Shown: one piece after another, positions 47,825 to 56,509 of the stretch
How the letters are laid out: each line of letters opens with the position of its first letter
Position numbering within the stretch: the first letter of the stretch is position 1
DNA from: Myxococcus stipitatus DSM 14675
GTDB lineage: Bacteria > Myxococcota > Myxococcia > Myxococcales > Myxococcaceae
DNA: 64,000 nt
Assembly (NCBI RefSeq): GCF_000331735.1
Contig: NC_020126.1
Span: forward strand, 3,224,001 to 3,288,000
Reading direction: 5' to 3'
Program-made: the position numbers and the translations under genes
The notes under the pieces: generated by a model
The model's input: the letters and a program-made list of their open reading frames with translations, nothing else
What the model was told of the DNA's origin: nothing
Databases searched by the model: none

Positions 47825-49630
47825 ATGACTCAGCCAGCCGTGCCCATCGACCCGCATGAGACGCTGTACCTGCCCATGCGGCGTCGGTTCATGAGTGAGT
47901 ATGTCCAGACACCCGAGGGCACGAGCGAGCTGCGCATCTACTACGGGCTCAAGGAGATCAGCATCGAGGAGACGGACCTCCACTCCTTCGGTGAGAACCT
48001 GCTCAAGCAGGACGAGTTCATGGCGGGCATGGCCACGCGATGGAGCAACGGGGAGCCCTACCCGTGGGAGCGGGTGAAGGAGCTCCTGGAGCAGTTGCTC
48101 TCGGAGAACATCCTGTCGCGTGAGCCGCCCAAGCAGGTGCAGCAGACCGAGTACCACAAGCATGTGATGGAGTTCGAAGCCACCCGCCCCGCGCCCACCG
48201 AGCCGCTCTGGTGGAACCCCGACACCGAAGGGGTGCTGCGCAAGCTGGTGGGTCGGCCCCTGGAGTTCGCGTTCCTGGAGGCGATGCTGCCGGTCCACCG
48301 CGTGGCCCACGCGGCGCTGGACGCGGAGGGGCGGCACATCGGCGAGAACAACGTCTTCCCGGATGCCATGCGCATGCGGATGGAGACCGAGTGGCGCATG
48401 TGCCCGTACCCGGGCAGCCGCTTCCGCGACGACACGCTGATGAACGTGACGGCGCTGAAGTCCATGTCGAAGCACTGGAAGCCCACGCTGCAGGCGGTGC
48501 TCCTCCTGCGCGAGGCGTTCCTGCGCCGCTACCCGCTGATGGCGGACGGGCAGTGGCGGCTGGGTGACCTGCACGCGTTCAGCTGCGCGGTGCTGGCGCT
48601 GCCGACGCTGATGCTCCTGCGAGGCAAGGACCCCATTCCCAATGGGGAGCTGGACCCGGTGCTGTCGTCGGTGTTCCGCGTCACCGACGGCGTGCGCATG
48701 GTGGCCATCTACCTGATGTTCCTCCCCGAGCAGCCGATGCCGTACGAGACACCGATGAACCCGGCGGAGCTCCTCCACCTGACGGAGCGCGACAACCACT
48801 TCCTGTCCCTGCGTGGCGTGTGCGCCGGTCCTCCGCACATGGTGGACGAGTTCTTCGCGACGATGCTGGACGGCAAGCCCATGGCGGGCGAGCCGCTGCC
48901 GGAGCCGAAGTGGCTGGCGGAGATTCCCACCGCCATCGACTACGGCCTGCGAGGGCTCCAGCTCTACTCGCTCCAGTTCACGCTCTGGGCGCACATGTGC
49001 CAAGCGTTCGAGAAGATTCGCGCCGCGGTGCTCCAGGCGGAAGGCCGCGCGGACAGCGGATGGGGCCGGCTGCGCAAGCGCATCGAGAAGGACTGGGAGA
49101 CCATCAAGCCCACCCGGCAGCACACCGAGGTCCAGCGCGAGTGGGCCAAGGCCCGCTACGTGGAGATGTATGACCGCGCCCAGCGCGGCCTGCGCGGCTT
49201 CACCGAGGAGACGCTCCAGAACATCGCGGACGTCTTCTCGCCTCCCAAGGACGCCGTGCACACCCAGGCCCTGGCGGAGCTGCGCACGCTGCTGCGCGAG
49301 CGGGCCGCCGTGCCCGAAGGGGCTCGCGCCGAGCTGACCGACGACGTGGCGGAGGCGCTCGCCGAGTACCTCACGCTCGAGCGCGCGGCGCTGGGCGCCC
49401 TGGAGACGGTGCAGCGCGAGGTGAACGTGCTCACGCAGCGCCAGCACCCGGACCGGCACTTCACCAACCTGGACCTCTCCATCCACCACCGGCTGCGCTT
49501 CGCCACGGTGGGCGTGCTGCCCTATCTGCTGCACGTGTTCCGCGAGGAGCTGGGCATCGCCATCGAGAGCCACGTCGGCGAGGTCAAGGTGACGTCCGTG
49601 GCGCCCGTGCCCGCCGCCGCCGCGGCCTGA
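47825..49630 (+). CDS. Unknown 601-residue protein with possible winged-helix N-domain
   Basis: A cytoplasmic protein I cannot place in a family. Residues about 15-110 (LYLPMRRRFMSEYVQ, ELRIYYGLKEISIEETDL, PWERVKELLEQLLSENILSR) have the shape of a PqqD-like winged helix, the peptide-binding domain of many ribosomal-peptide modifying enzymes; this is by eye only. The central and C-terminal parts are helical (WKPTLQAVLLLREAFLRR, AHMCQAFEKIRAAVLQ) with no visible catalytic motif. It follows the MauG-like gene by 42 bases and converges with the peptide exporter operon, so it could be a maturation or partner protein for that system. Confidence 0.65.
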   Translation: MTQPAVPIDPHETLYLPMRRRFMSEYVQTPEGTSELRIYYGLKEISIEETDLHSFGENLLKQDEFMAGMATRWSNGEPYPWERVKELLEQLLSENILSREPPKQVQQTEYHKHVMEFEATRPAPTEPLWWNPDTEGVLRKLVGRPLEFAFLEAMLPVHRVAHAALDAEGRHIGENNVFPDAMRMRMETEWRMCPYPGSRFRDDTLMNVTALKSMSKHWKPTLQAVLLLREAFLRRYPLMADGQWRLGDLHAFSCAVLALPTLMLLRGKDPIPNGELDPVLSSVFRVTDGVRMVAIYLMFLPEQPMPYETPMNPAELLHLTERDNHFLSLRGVCAGPPHMVDEFFATMLDGKPMAGEPLPEPKWLAEIPTAIDYGLRGLQLYSLQFTLWAHMCQAFEKIRAAVLQAEGRADSGWGRLRKRIEKDWETIKPTRQHTEVQREWAKARYVEMYDRAQRGLRGFTEETLQNIADVFSPPKDAVHTQALAELRTLLRERAAVPEGARAELTDDVAEALAEYLTLERAALGALETVQREVNVLTQRQHPDRHFTNLDLSIHHRLRFATVGVLPYLLHVFREELGIAIESHVGEVKVTSVAPVPAAAAA

Positions 49631-49652
49631 CGCGCCCTTCGTTCGTCCCACG

Positions 49653-49700
49653 GCCGTCCGGGGGTGGAGGTTCCTCCCTCGGACGGCTGTTCTCTTCTCC
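49653..49700. terminator. Terminator between converging genes
   Basis: GCCGTCCG (49653-49660) pairs with CGGACGGC (49680-49687), with an inner GGTGGAGG/CCTCC stem, followed on the plus strand by tgttctcttctc. It serves the MauG/601-residue operon and may also stop the exporter operon from the other side. Confidence 0.6.
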
Positions 49701-49703
49701 GCC

Positions 49704-51872
49704 TCAGGGGTGGGCGATGACGACGAGCGTGGGGGCGCGGGCCTCCACGCAGGCCATCACCTTGCGCATCGTCACCGGGTCCAGCGCGCCGAACGCCTCG
49801 TCGAGCACCACGACCTGGACGCGCTGGAGCAGGGCGCGCGCGACGAAGATGCGGCTCTGCTCGCCGTGGGAGAGCTGCCAGCCGCGCTCGCCCACCATCT
49901 GGAGGACGCCCGCGGGCATGCGCTGGAGGAGGTCGCCCAGGCCCAGCTCCTCGCAGAGCTCTCGCGCCAGCTTCAGGTCGTCCTGCGTGTGGGGCCAGGC
50001 GCGCCCCAGGAGCACGTTCATCGCCAGCGTGCCGGAGATGATGTGGTTCTCGTGGAACTGGGGCGCGCCCGCGATTTGCGCGCCCCAGCCGCCGGGCGTC
50101 CACGTGGCCATGTCCAGGCCGCGCAGCAGCACCACGCCGGAGCCTTGCCGCCGCAGCCCCGTGAGGATGGAGGCGAGCGTCGACTTGCCGGAGCCGGACG
50201 GGCCCTCCAGCAGCACGCGCTCCCCGGGGTGCAGGGTCAGTGAGGTGCGCTCGAGCACCGCGCGCGGGGAGGTGGGGTGCTTGAAGAAGACGTCGCGCAG
50301 CTCCAGCAGGGACTGGTCCTTGGGCGGCGCGTCGCCGGACGTGAGGGGCGCGACCTGGGGCGCGGCGTCCTCCGTGTCGTGGGAGGTGGCGCCCGGCGCG
50401 AGCCTCGCCGCGTCGAGCATGGGACGCACGCTCGCGAAGAGCACCCGCGCGCCCACGAGGGCCAGGGAGCCCGCGGCCAGGGACATCACCGCGCGAGCGC
50501 CCAGCAGCGCCGCGCCCACGCCCACCGCGATGCTCGCCGTGGAGGCCCCCGCGAGCACGCCCGGGAGGGTGGCGATGATGGCCACCGGCAGCAGCCCCCG
50601 GCGCGCGAGCGTCATCACGCGCGCGGTGCCCGCGTCCCAGCGCTCGGAGGCCTCCGCGTAGCGCGCCAGCTCCTGGTCCTCCTCTTCATGCCAGCGGGAC
50701 GGCTGCTCCTGCGCCAGCCGCGTGCGGTGGCCGAGCATCCGCTCGATGAGCGCGTGTGTCATCACCACCCGCGACTCCGTCCATCCCTTGAACAGCTGCG
50801 ACTGCCGGACGACGAGCACCCCGAGCACCGCGCAGTACGCCCCCAGCGCGAGGAGCCCGAGCCAGCCCGCGGGCCCGCTCAGCGTGACGCTGGCCGCGAG
50901 CGACAGGTCCACCACCGCGAGCAGGCTGGTGAAACTGCCCGCGAGCGCCATCTGCTCCATGCCCGCGCTCTCGAACGTCCGCCCGACGTACTCACCGATG
51001 CCGCCTCGGCGCGCCTCGTCCACGGGGAGCGACAGCGCCCCCGTCAGCAGCCTGCGGCGCAGGAGCGCGGAGAGGTCCAGCGCCAGCGTGCCCTGCGTCC
51101 AGGCGAGCGCGGCCTGGAGCGGCACGGCCGTCAGTCCCATCAAGGCCCACGCCCAGAGCCAGCCCGTGTCCAGCTGTCCCTCGAACGCGCCCTGGCCCAT
51201 CAGCCACCAGCCCGCGAGCACGCAGCCCTGGATGAGCACCGCCAGCACCAGCAGGAGCATCACGCGGGGGGCGGCCGACAGCGCGCCCAGGTGGTGCGGG
51301 AGCTTCGCCCCGGGCGGCAGCCGCAGCGTGCGGGCCGCGACCAGGTGCGTGTTGGCGAGCTGCGCACCCAAGAGGGCTTTGCGGGCCCGCGTGAGCTGGG
51401 GCTCGGGAAGCCGGGTCCGCTCCAGGACCCGGTCCACGGTGGGAATCAGGTCCCACTCGACGAGCGCCTGCACGGACGTGGTGAGCAGCGACAGGGGGAT
51501 GTCTCGGACCGTCTCGTCGGGCGCCAGGATTCGCGCCGTGCCTCTCGCCGCGGAGGTGCCCAGCAGCGCGATGAGCTGGAGGCCCTCCTCGGCGGTGAAG
51601 ACCTCCAGCAGGGCGGGGGAGGCGCGCAGCAGCGTGCTCTCCACCTCCGCGTGGCGCGTGTAGCGCAAGTCCAGCTCCAGGCCCTGCGACTGGGCCACCG
51701 CGTCCAGCCACTCCCCCAGCCGGTTCAGGTCCTCGGGGGAGCCTCCCGCCACCGTGGCGGGGGCGCGAGGCAGCGGCAGCTTCGCGGCGCGCGCGAGGGC
51801 CTCCAGGGCCTGCGCGCCCAATTGCACGGCCCACCCGAGCCCCGCGAGCGGTGATTTCGTCCCGGTGCTCAC
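49704..51872 (-). CDS. Peptide-export ABC transporter, second subunit (no protease domain)
   Basis: A 722-residue ABC transporter with an unusual N-terminal region of about 200 residues, membrane helices (VMLLLVLAVLIQGCVLAGWW onward) and an ATPase: Walker A GPSGSGKST, signature LSHGEQSR, Walker B VVVLDEAFG. In NHLP-type peptide systems a permease/ATPase of this kind is the partner of the C39 ABC transporter. It starts with GTG at 51872, overlapping the stop of the C39 gene (GTGA), so the two are coupled. Hetero-dimer formation with it is inferred. Confidence 0.85.
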   Translation of the reverse strand: MSTGTKSPLAGLGWAVQLGAQALEALARAAKLPLPRAPATVAGGSPEDLNRLGEWLDAVAQSQGLELDLRYTRHAEVESTLLRASPALLEVFTAEEGLQLIALLGTSAARGTARILAPDETVRDIPLSLLTTSVQALVEWDLIPTVDRVLERTRLPEPQLTRARKALLGAQLANTHLVAARTLRLPPGAKLPHHLGALSAAPRVMLLLVLAVLIQGCVLAGWWLMGQGAFEGQLDTGWLWAWALMGLTAVPLQAALAWTQGTLALDLSALLRRRLLTGALSLPVDEARRGGIGEYVGRTFESAGMEQMALAGSFTSLLAVVDLSLAASVTLSGPAGWLGLLALGAYCAVLGVLVVRQSQLFKGWTESRVVMTHALIERMLGHRTRLAQEQPSRWHEEEDQELARYAEASERWDAGTARVMTLARRGLLPVAIIATLPGVLAGASTASIAVGVGAALLGARAVMSLAAGSLALVGARVLFASVRPMLDAARLAPGATSHDTEDAAPQVAPLTSGDAPPKDQSLLELRDVFFKHPTSPRAVLERTSLTLHPGERVLLEGPSGSGKSTLASILTGLRRQGSGVVLLRGLDMATWTPGGWGAQIAGAPQFHENHIISGTLAMNVLLGRAWPHTQDDLKLARELCEELGLGDLLQRMPAGVLQMVGERGWQLSHGEQSRIFVARALLQRVQVVVLDEAFGALDPVTMRKVMACVEARAPTLVVIAHP

Positions 51873-54565
51873 GCCGCCTCCCCCTGGCCTCGTCCACCTG
51901 TCGCGGGCCGCTCGGTGAGCAGGCCCTGCTCCAGCACCATCCTCCGCCAGCCGCCGCCCCCCGACAGCGTCGCGCGCATGCGGGCCTCCTCGTCGAGCAG
52001 CGAGCGGTACACGGAGTCCGCGCGCGCGGCGAGCTCCCGGGGGTTGGCGTCCTCCACGAGCTTGCCGCCCTGGATGACGAGGACGCGGTCGAACGTCATC
52101 GTCTCCTCGATGTCGTGCATGATGCACAGCAGCGTGGCGCCCGAGAGCTCCTGGCGGGAGCGCTCCAGCAGCGCGGCGCGGCGGTCTCGCTCCAGGCCGC
52201 GGAAGGGCTCGTCGAAGATGGCCAGCCGCACGCCGGGCCGCAGCAGCGCGCGTCCCAACCTCACCCGTTGCCCCTGGCCGCCCGACAGCAGGCTGCCGCC
52301 TTCGCCCAGCCGCGTCTGAAGCCCCTGCGGGAGCTTGTCGAGGAACTCGATGAGGTCCGCGGCGCGCAGGGCCTGTCCCACGCGCGGCAGCACGTCACCC
52401 GTCTCCACGCCGTACGCGAGGTTCTCCACCAGCGACTTGTTCCACAGCGTCACCTCGGGCTCCACCCACGCCGTCTGCCGCCGCAGGCGCGCGAGCACCT
52501 GTCCCTCCAGCAGCTGGCCATCCACCTCCACGCGCCCCGAGGACGGCCGGTGCCAGCCCAGCAGGATGCCGACGAGCGACGACTTGCCCGCGCCCGACGG
52601 GCCGACGATGGCCACGTGCTCCCCGGGCCGCACCGTCACGTCGATGCCCTCCAGCACGGTGAAGCCCGCGGCCTTCACCTCCACCTGCCGCAGCGCGAAG
52701 CCCACGCCCCCTTGCGCCTGGGCGTGGGGCGCGTCGGCCACGTCCTCCAGCCCCGCGCCCACCTCGTCGGGCGCGAGCAGCGGCTCCATCATGCGACCGG
52801 TCAGCGACGAGGCCGCGGGGTACAGGCGCAGCGCGTCCGCCAGCTGCTTGCCCACCGTGGCGAGCGCCAGCGCCCAGTACACGAGCAGCAGCACGGCGCC
52901 CGGCTCGATGCCCCGCGAGATGGCGTGGAGGACGATGGCCACCGAGCCTCCCGTCGCCGCGAGCGTGGCCAGCGTGTCGGTGATGATGCCCCGGCTGAGC
53001 AGCGTCCTCGCGGCGCGGACGAACTCGTGCAGCGGCTCCTCGTGGGCGCGCTTCAGCGTCATCTCCGCGCGGTGGGCCCGCAGCGCCACCGCGCCGCGCA
53101 TGGCGTCCAGGTAGAAGCGCGACAGCACGCCGTCGAAGTCGCGCATCCTCCGGTCCGCCTCCAGCAGCGAGCGCTGGGCGAGCAGCGGAACCGCGAGCGC
53201 GAGCCCTCCGCCCAGGAGGATGAACGGCGCGCTGCCCGGGGCCAGCCACACCAGGCCCAGCGTCGTGACGAGCAGCTCCGCGGTGGCGCGCAGCACGCTG
53301 ACCGCGAGCGAGGGCACGGTGCGCACCTGATGGATGCCGTGACACCGCTGGGCCATGTCGGAGACCAGCCGGCTGCGGAAGTAGCGGTCCCCCAGGCGCG
53401 GAATCTTGTCGAGGAACGCCAGCCGCAAGCGCAGCTCCAGTCCTCGGCCCAGCCTCAGCGTCCCCTGAGCGAGCGGCAGCTCCAGCAGGACGAGCACGCC
53501 CATCAACACCAGGAGCGTCACGACGCCCGCGAGCCGCTGCTCCTGCGTGGTGAGGTAGCGCCCCGCGTCGATGATGCCGCGCAGCAGCAGCGCCTCCAGG
53601 AAGCCGCCCACGGCCGCCGCCAGCGCGACGGCGGCGAGGAAGGCGGGCGCGAGCACGCCGTCGCGGCGCATCAGCCCCACCAGCTCCCGCAGCGGCTGCG
53701 TCGGCGGCTCGCTCAGGGCGGCCTGGAGGTCCGCGGAGAGGGGCGGCTCGTCCTCGGCGCGCTCCTGGCGGATGCCTCGGGCCAGGATGCACACGACGCC
53801 GCGCAGGGTGACCTCCTCGTCGGCCGGGCCTCCCACCGCCGTCCAGTAGGACGCGGGGATGACCTGCTCCGCGCGCCCCTCCGCGAGCGCCGCGTGGGCC
53901 TCCACCAGCAGCTGCTCCAGGAAGCGCGCGGTCGCCTCGCCTCGCTCCACGCCGCCGCCGTCCACCAGCGTCTGCACCAGCCGCGTCGTCGCGTCCAGGC
54001 ACGCCACGCTCTTCCAGGACGCATCCGCCAGGGCCGTGGAGACCATCCGCTCCGCGCTCGCCTTGCCGACCAGCGCGGAGAGCCTCAGGTGCATGCCCGC
54101 GAGGAACTCCTGGGTGCCGGCCCATTCACGGAAGGCCTCGGCGGGGACGGCGATGGCGTGGACGTAGAGCCGGTCCATCAGCTCCGTCACCGTCACCCAG
54201 CGGCGCCCCATGGCCGGGTCCATGATTTGAATCAGGTGGCCCCAGCGCCGCCAGACGACGACGAAGTGCAGGTTGCTGTCGGCCAGGCGCACCACCATGA
54301 TGGCGGGCAGCGCCTGCGTCTCCGGCAGGAGCACGTGGTCCCGGGGCAGGACGACCTGCGTGGCGTCCATGCCCAGCTTCCCCGCCAGCTCCTCCAGCAC
54401 GTCGACCGAGGTGCCGTCGACGTCCGTCTGACAGGCCTCCCGCAGCCGGCCATAGCTGACCGGGACGCCGAAGCCATCGAACAGCGCCTTCAGCGCCGCG
54501 GGGCCGCAGTCCATGGCCGATGTCTGGATGACCTCGGGGATGAGGAGTCGTCGCTTGCCCGCCAT
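51869..54565 (-). CDS. C39 peptidase-containing ABC transporter (bacteriocin-type PCAT)
   Basis: An 898-residue protein that both cleaves the leader of a peptide and exports it. The N-terminal C39 domain has Gln14, Cys20 (SAMDCGPAALKALF), His100 (DSNLHFVVVW) and Asp116 (QIMDPAMG), an intact triad. A 160-residue insert (about 130-290) precedes the membrane helices. The ATPase has Walker A GPSGAGKSS, signature LSGGQGQRVRLG and Walker B LAIFDEPF. Family length is about 700, so the insert is extra. With the HlyD gene upstream and the second ABC gene downstream it resembles the NHLP (nitrile-hydratase-leader peptide) export trio. The three tandem peptide genes on the other strand are the likely cargo. 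Confidence 0.9.
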   Translation of the reverse strand: MAGKRRLLIPEVIQTSAMDCGPAALKALFDGFGVPVSYGRLREACQTDVDGTSVDVLEELAGKLGMDATQVVLPRDHVLLPETQALPAIMVVRLADSNLHFVVVWRRWGHLIQIMDPAMGRRWVTVTELMDRLYVHAIAVPAEAFREWAGTQEFLAGMHLRLSALVGKASAERMVSTALADASWKSVACLDATTRLVQTLVDGGGVERGEATARFLEQLLVEAHAALAEGRAEQVIPASYWTAVGGPADEEVTLRGVVCILARGIRQERAEDEPPLSADLQAALSEPPTQPLRELVGLMRRDGVLAPAFLAAVALAAAVGGFLEALLLRGIIDAGRYLTTQEQRLAGVVTLLVLMGVLVLLELPLAQGTLRLGRGLELRLRLAFLDKIPRLGDRYFRSRLVSDMAQRCHGIHQVRTVPSLAVSVLRATAELLVTTLGLVWLAPGSAPFILLGGGLALAVPLLAQRSLLEADRRMRDFDGVLSRFYLDAMRGAVALRAHRAEMTLKRAHEEPLHEFVRAARTLLSRGIITDTLATLAATGGSVAIVLHAISRGIEPGAVLLLVYWALALATVGKQLADALRLYPAASSLTGRMMEPLLAPDEVGAGLEDVADAPHAQAQGGVGFALRQVEVKAAGFTVLEGIDVTVRPGEHVAIVGPSGAGKSSLVGILLGWHRPSSGRVEVDGQLLEGQVLARLRRQTAWVEPEVTLWNKSLVENLAYGVETGDVLPRVGQALRAADLIEFLDKLPQGLQTRLGEGGSLLSGGQGQRVRLGRALLRPGVRLAIFDEPFRGLERDRRAALLERSRQELSGATLLCIMHDIEETMTFDRVLVIQGGKLVEDANPRELAARADSVYRSLLDEEARMRATLSGGGGWRRMVLEQGLLTERPATGGRGQGEAA

Positions 54566-54568
54566 GTC

Positions 54569-55816
54569 TCAGCCCCCACCCCGCGACAGCTCCAACGTCC
54601 CAGGCGCCCGCGAGGGCAGCGGGCGCCCACGCGCCGGTCCCCCGATGCCCCGGCCCAGCGCCCGGAGCACCAGGCGCAGCGGCGTGGCCTCCTCGACGGC
54701 GACGTCCACGGTGCCCTGGAGGCCATGCTCCATGGGGACGCCGGGCGGCATCTCGTCCACGGACAGCTCCACACGCACCAGCCCGTCGCGGGCCTCGCTC
54801 GCCACGGCCACGACGGTGGCCTGCGCCAGCCCGAACTCCGTCCAGGCGAAGCCCTCCAGCTTCATGCGCGCCTTCTGCCCGGCGCGCACACGACCCAGCG
54901 CGGTGGCCGGGGAGAACTGCCCGACGATGCGCACGTCTCCTCCCGCGACGACGGTGGCGATGCGGTCTCCCGCCTTCACCTGGGTCCCCACGCGCACGGA
55001 GCTCGTCTCACCGAGCAGGCCGTCCGCGGGGGCCCTCACCACGCGGCGCTCCAGCTCCTCGCGCAGCCGCTCCACGGTGGCCCGCGCGACGTTCTCCGCG
55101 GACTCGAGCTGCGCGATGTCCCGGCGCAGCGCGGCGATGCGCACGCGCCGCTCGGTGCTCTGCATCGTCCCGTCCGTCTTCACGCGCGCCAGCGCCGCGC
55201 GCGCGGCCTGCTCCGCCGCCTGCACGCGCTCCAGCTCCGTGCGCACCTGATTCCACTCCGACTCGCTCACGAGCTGCCGCGCCCAGAGCTGCTCGGTGCG
55301 CGTCTTCTCCTCCAGCGCGCGGCGCGCCAGGGCCTCGGCCTCCGACAGGCGCGCGCGCGCCTCGTCCGCGCTGGCCGTGCCGCGCTCCTGCTGGGCCTGC
55401 AGCGCGCTCTGCTCCGCCTCCAGCTCCGCGCGGGCCGCCTCCAGCTGGGGGCCCTGGCCCTTCAGGAGCGCCTCGGCCTCGGCGAGCTGCCGCGCCTCCT
55501 GCTCCTGGGCCAGCTCGAAGAGCACCTCTCCCGCGCTCACCTTGCGGTGGAGCTCCACGTGGGTCTTCACCAGCCGCCCCTCCACGGGCGAGTCCACGGC
55601 GTAGACCTCGCGGTGGACCTCCAGTCGCGCCTGCACGCTGGGCTCGTAGACGGTGATGCGCGCCTGGACGAACCACACGCCCCAGACCGCGAACAGCCCC
55701 ACCGGCAACAGCCACACCGCCGACCGCCCCTGTCCCCGGACCAGCGCGCGCACGGTGCGCGGGAACATTCCTTCACCCACTCTCATGAACGAAGCCATCC
55801 CATCGCCGTTGGCCAC
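54569..55816 (-). CDS. HlyD-type periplasmic adaptor of the peptide exporter
   Basis: A 415-residue membrane-fusion protein. One N-terminal membrane segment (AVWLLPVGLFAVWGVWFVQA) is followed by a lipoyl-like part (VDSPVEGRLVKTHVELHRKV), a long coiled-coil (EAEALLKGQGPQLEAARAEL onward) and the second lipoyl half (RAPADGLLGETSSVRVGTQV). It links the inner-membrane ABC pair to an outer-membrane channel; no TolC gene is nearby. It precedes the C39 ABC gene by 3 bases. Start is uncertain: GTG at 55816 is used, with in-frame ATGs at 55798 and 55786 also possible. Confidence 0.88.
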   Translation of the reverse strand: MANGDGMASFMRVGEGMFPRTVRALVRGQGRSAVWLLPVGLFAVWGVWFVQARITVYEPSVQARLEVHREVYAVDSPVEGRLVKTHVELHRKVSAGEVLFELAQEQEARQLAEAEALLKGQGPQLEAARAELEAEQSALQAQQERGTASADEARARLSEAEALARRALEEKTRTEQLWARQLVSESEWNQVRTELERVQAAEQAARAALARVKTDGTMQSTERRVRIAALRRDIAQLESAENVARATVERLREELERRVVRAPADGLLGETSSVRVGTQVKAGDRIATVVAGGDVRIVGQFSPATALGRVRAGQKARMKLEGFAWTEFGLAQATVVAVASEARDGLVRVELSVDEMPPGVPMEHGLQGTVDVAVEEATPLRLVLRALGRGIGGPARGRPLPSRAPGTLELSRGGG

Positions 55817-55941
55817 CGCCGCCCCGTCAGCGCTCCGGTGCGGGCCGTGGTTCAGTTCCGTCGCATTTTACATCGGGATGGCCGATATTGCCGAGGACCT
55901 GTCTCGTCAGGTTTGACGCATGGCGTGATGGCCACCGCCGC

Positions 55942-56031
55942 AGTCTGAGATTGGCTGTAGCGTGGAAGGTCACAAAGAACACCGTGTTTCGCGGAGTCTG
56001 AGATTGTCTGTGACACGTGAAGCTACAAAGA
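55942..56031. repeat. Duplicated 37-bp upstream element
   Basis: Two 37-bp copies (55942-55978 and 55995-56031), 53 bp apart, share 27 of 37 bases: the first 12 (AGTCTGAGATTG), then CTGT, and the last 7 (ACAAAGA). A 53-bp period is five helical turns, so a protein could bind both copies on the same face of the DNA. It lies just upstream of the peptide-gene promoter. Confidence 0.6.
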
Positions 56032-56059
56032 CTTTCGTCGCAAAAATTGCGTCCACGGC

Positions 56060-56088
56060 TTGACGTACCGATTCCGCCTGATTTTAAT
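56060..56088 (+). promoter_or_regulatory. Sigma-70-type promoter of the peptide genes
   Basis: TTGACG (56060-56065) and TTTAAT (56083-56088) with a 17-bp spacer, five of six matches in each box. Transcription would start near 56095, leaving a leader of about 120 bases before the first peptide ATG at 56216. No other convincing promoter is seen in this gap. Confidence 0.7.
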
Positions 56089-56215
56089 GATTGCACTTCG
56101 GATGCGAGTCCCCACCCGCTGCTGGTGAGGAATTCGACGAATAAAATTATCAAAGCTGTTGTTCGTAGGACCGGTGTTCCATTCCGGAACGCTGTTGCAA
56201 GCCAGGAGCAATCCC

Positions 56216-56305
56216 ATGCTGATCAAGACCAAGGTTCGTGGCGGTCCCCGTGGCTGTGGCGGTGGTGGCGTGATCTCGCCCTCCCTGCCCGTGATGCTGC
56301 CGTAG
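56216..56305 (+). CDS. Short peptide gene 1 (29 residues), candidate exported ribosomal peptide
   Basis: Begins MLIKTKVRGGPRGCGGGG and ends VISPSLPVMLP, with stop TAG. AGGAGC lies 9 bases before the ATG. The first half is nearly identical to the next two peptides (residue 2 is Leu instead of Gln); the tail is different except for the final Leu-Pro. A double-glycine motif at residues 9-10 (VRGG) or at 15-18 offers a C39 cleavage site. No known family recognised; too short for an ordinary gene finder. Confidence 0.75.
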   Translation: MLIKTKVRGGPRGCGGGGVISPSLPVMLP

Positions 56306-56352
56306 TCCGTTCGATTCCTCGAACAGACACCGTAGTCACCAGGAGAGAGACC

Positions 56353-56442
56353 ATGCAGATCAAGACCAAGGTTCGTGGCGGTCCCCGTGGCTGTGGCGGT
56401 GGCAGCACCACCATCGGTGGCGTGCGCACGCAGCTCCCGTAG
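56353..56442 (+). CDS. Short peptide gene 2 (29 residues), paralogue of peptide 1
   Basis: Begins MQIKTKVRGGPRGCGGG and continues STTIGGVRTQLP. AGGAG lies about 7 bases before the ATG. Its leader half is the same as peptide 3's up to residue 17; the tail is unique apart from the final Leu-Pro. A single Cys (residue 14) is shared by all three, in the Gly-rich centre. Confidence 0.75.
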   Translation: MQIKTKVRGGPRGCGGGSTTIGGVRTQLP

Positions 56443-56509
56443 TCGCTGTCGCAGGGCGCTGGTTGTTCTCAGCGGTTGTATCAACCCGTAGTCCACCTGG
56501 AGCAATCCC

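Larger units (their letters stand above)
55817..56215. other. AT-rich divergent control region, no gene
   Basis: No ORF. This 399-base gap separates the exporter operon (minus) and the peptide genes (plus). It is markedly AT-richer than its surroundings, especially 56031-56160, and holds the duplicated 37-bp element and the peptide-gene promoter (both listed). Confidence 0.65.

Noticed and set aside
51851-55948. 1365-codon plus-strand open frame across the exporter operon
   Set aside because: It is antisense to three genes with clear C39, ABC and HlyD motifs; the frame is open only because of the GC-rich third positions. Its translation is Arg/His/Gln-rich and without motifs.
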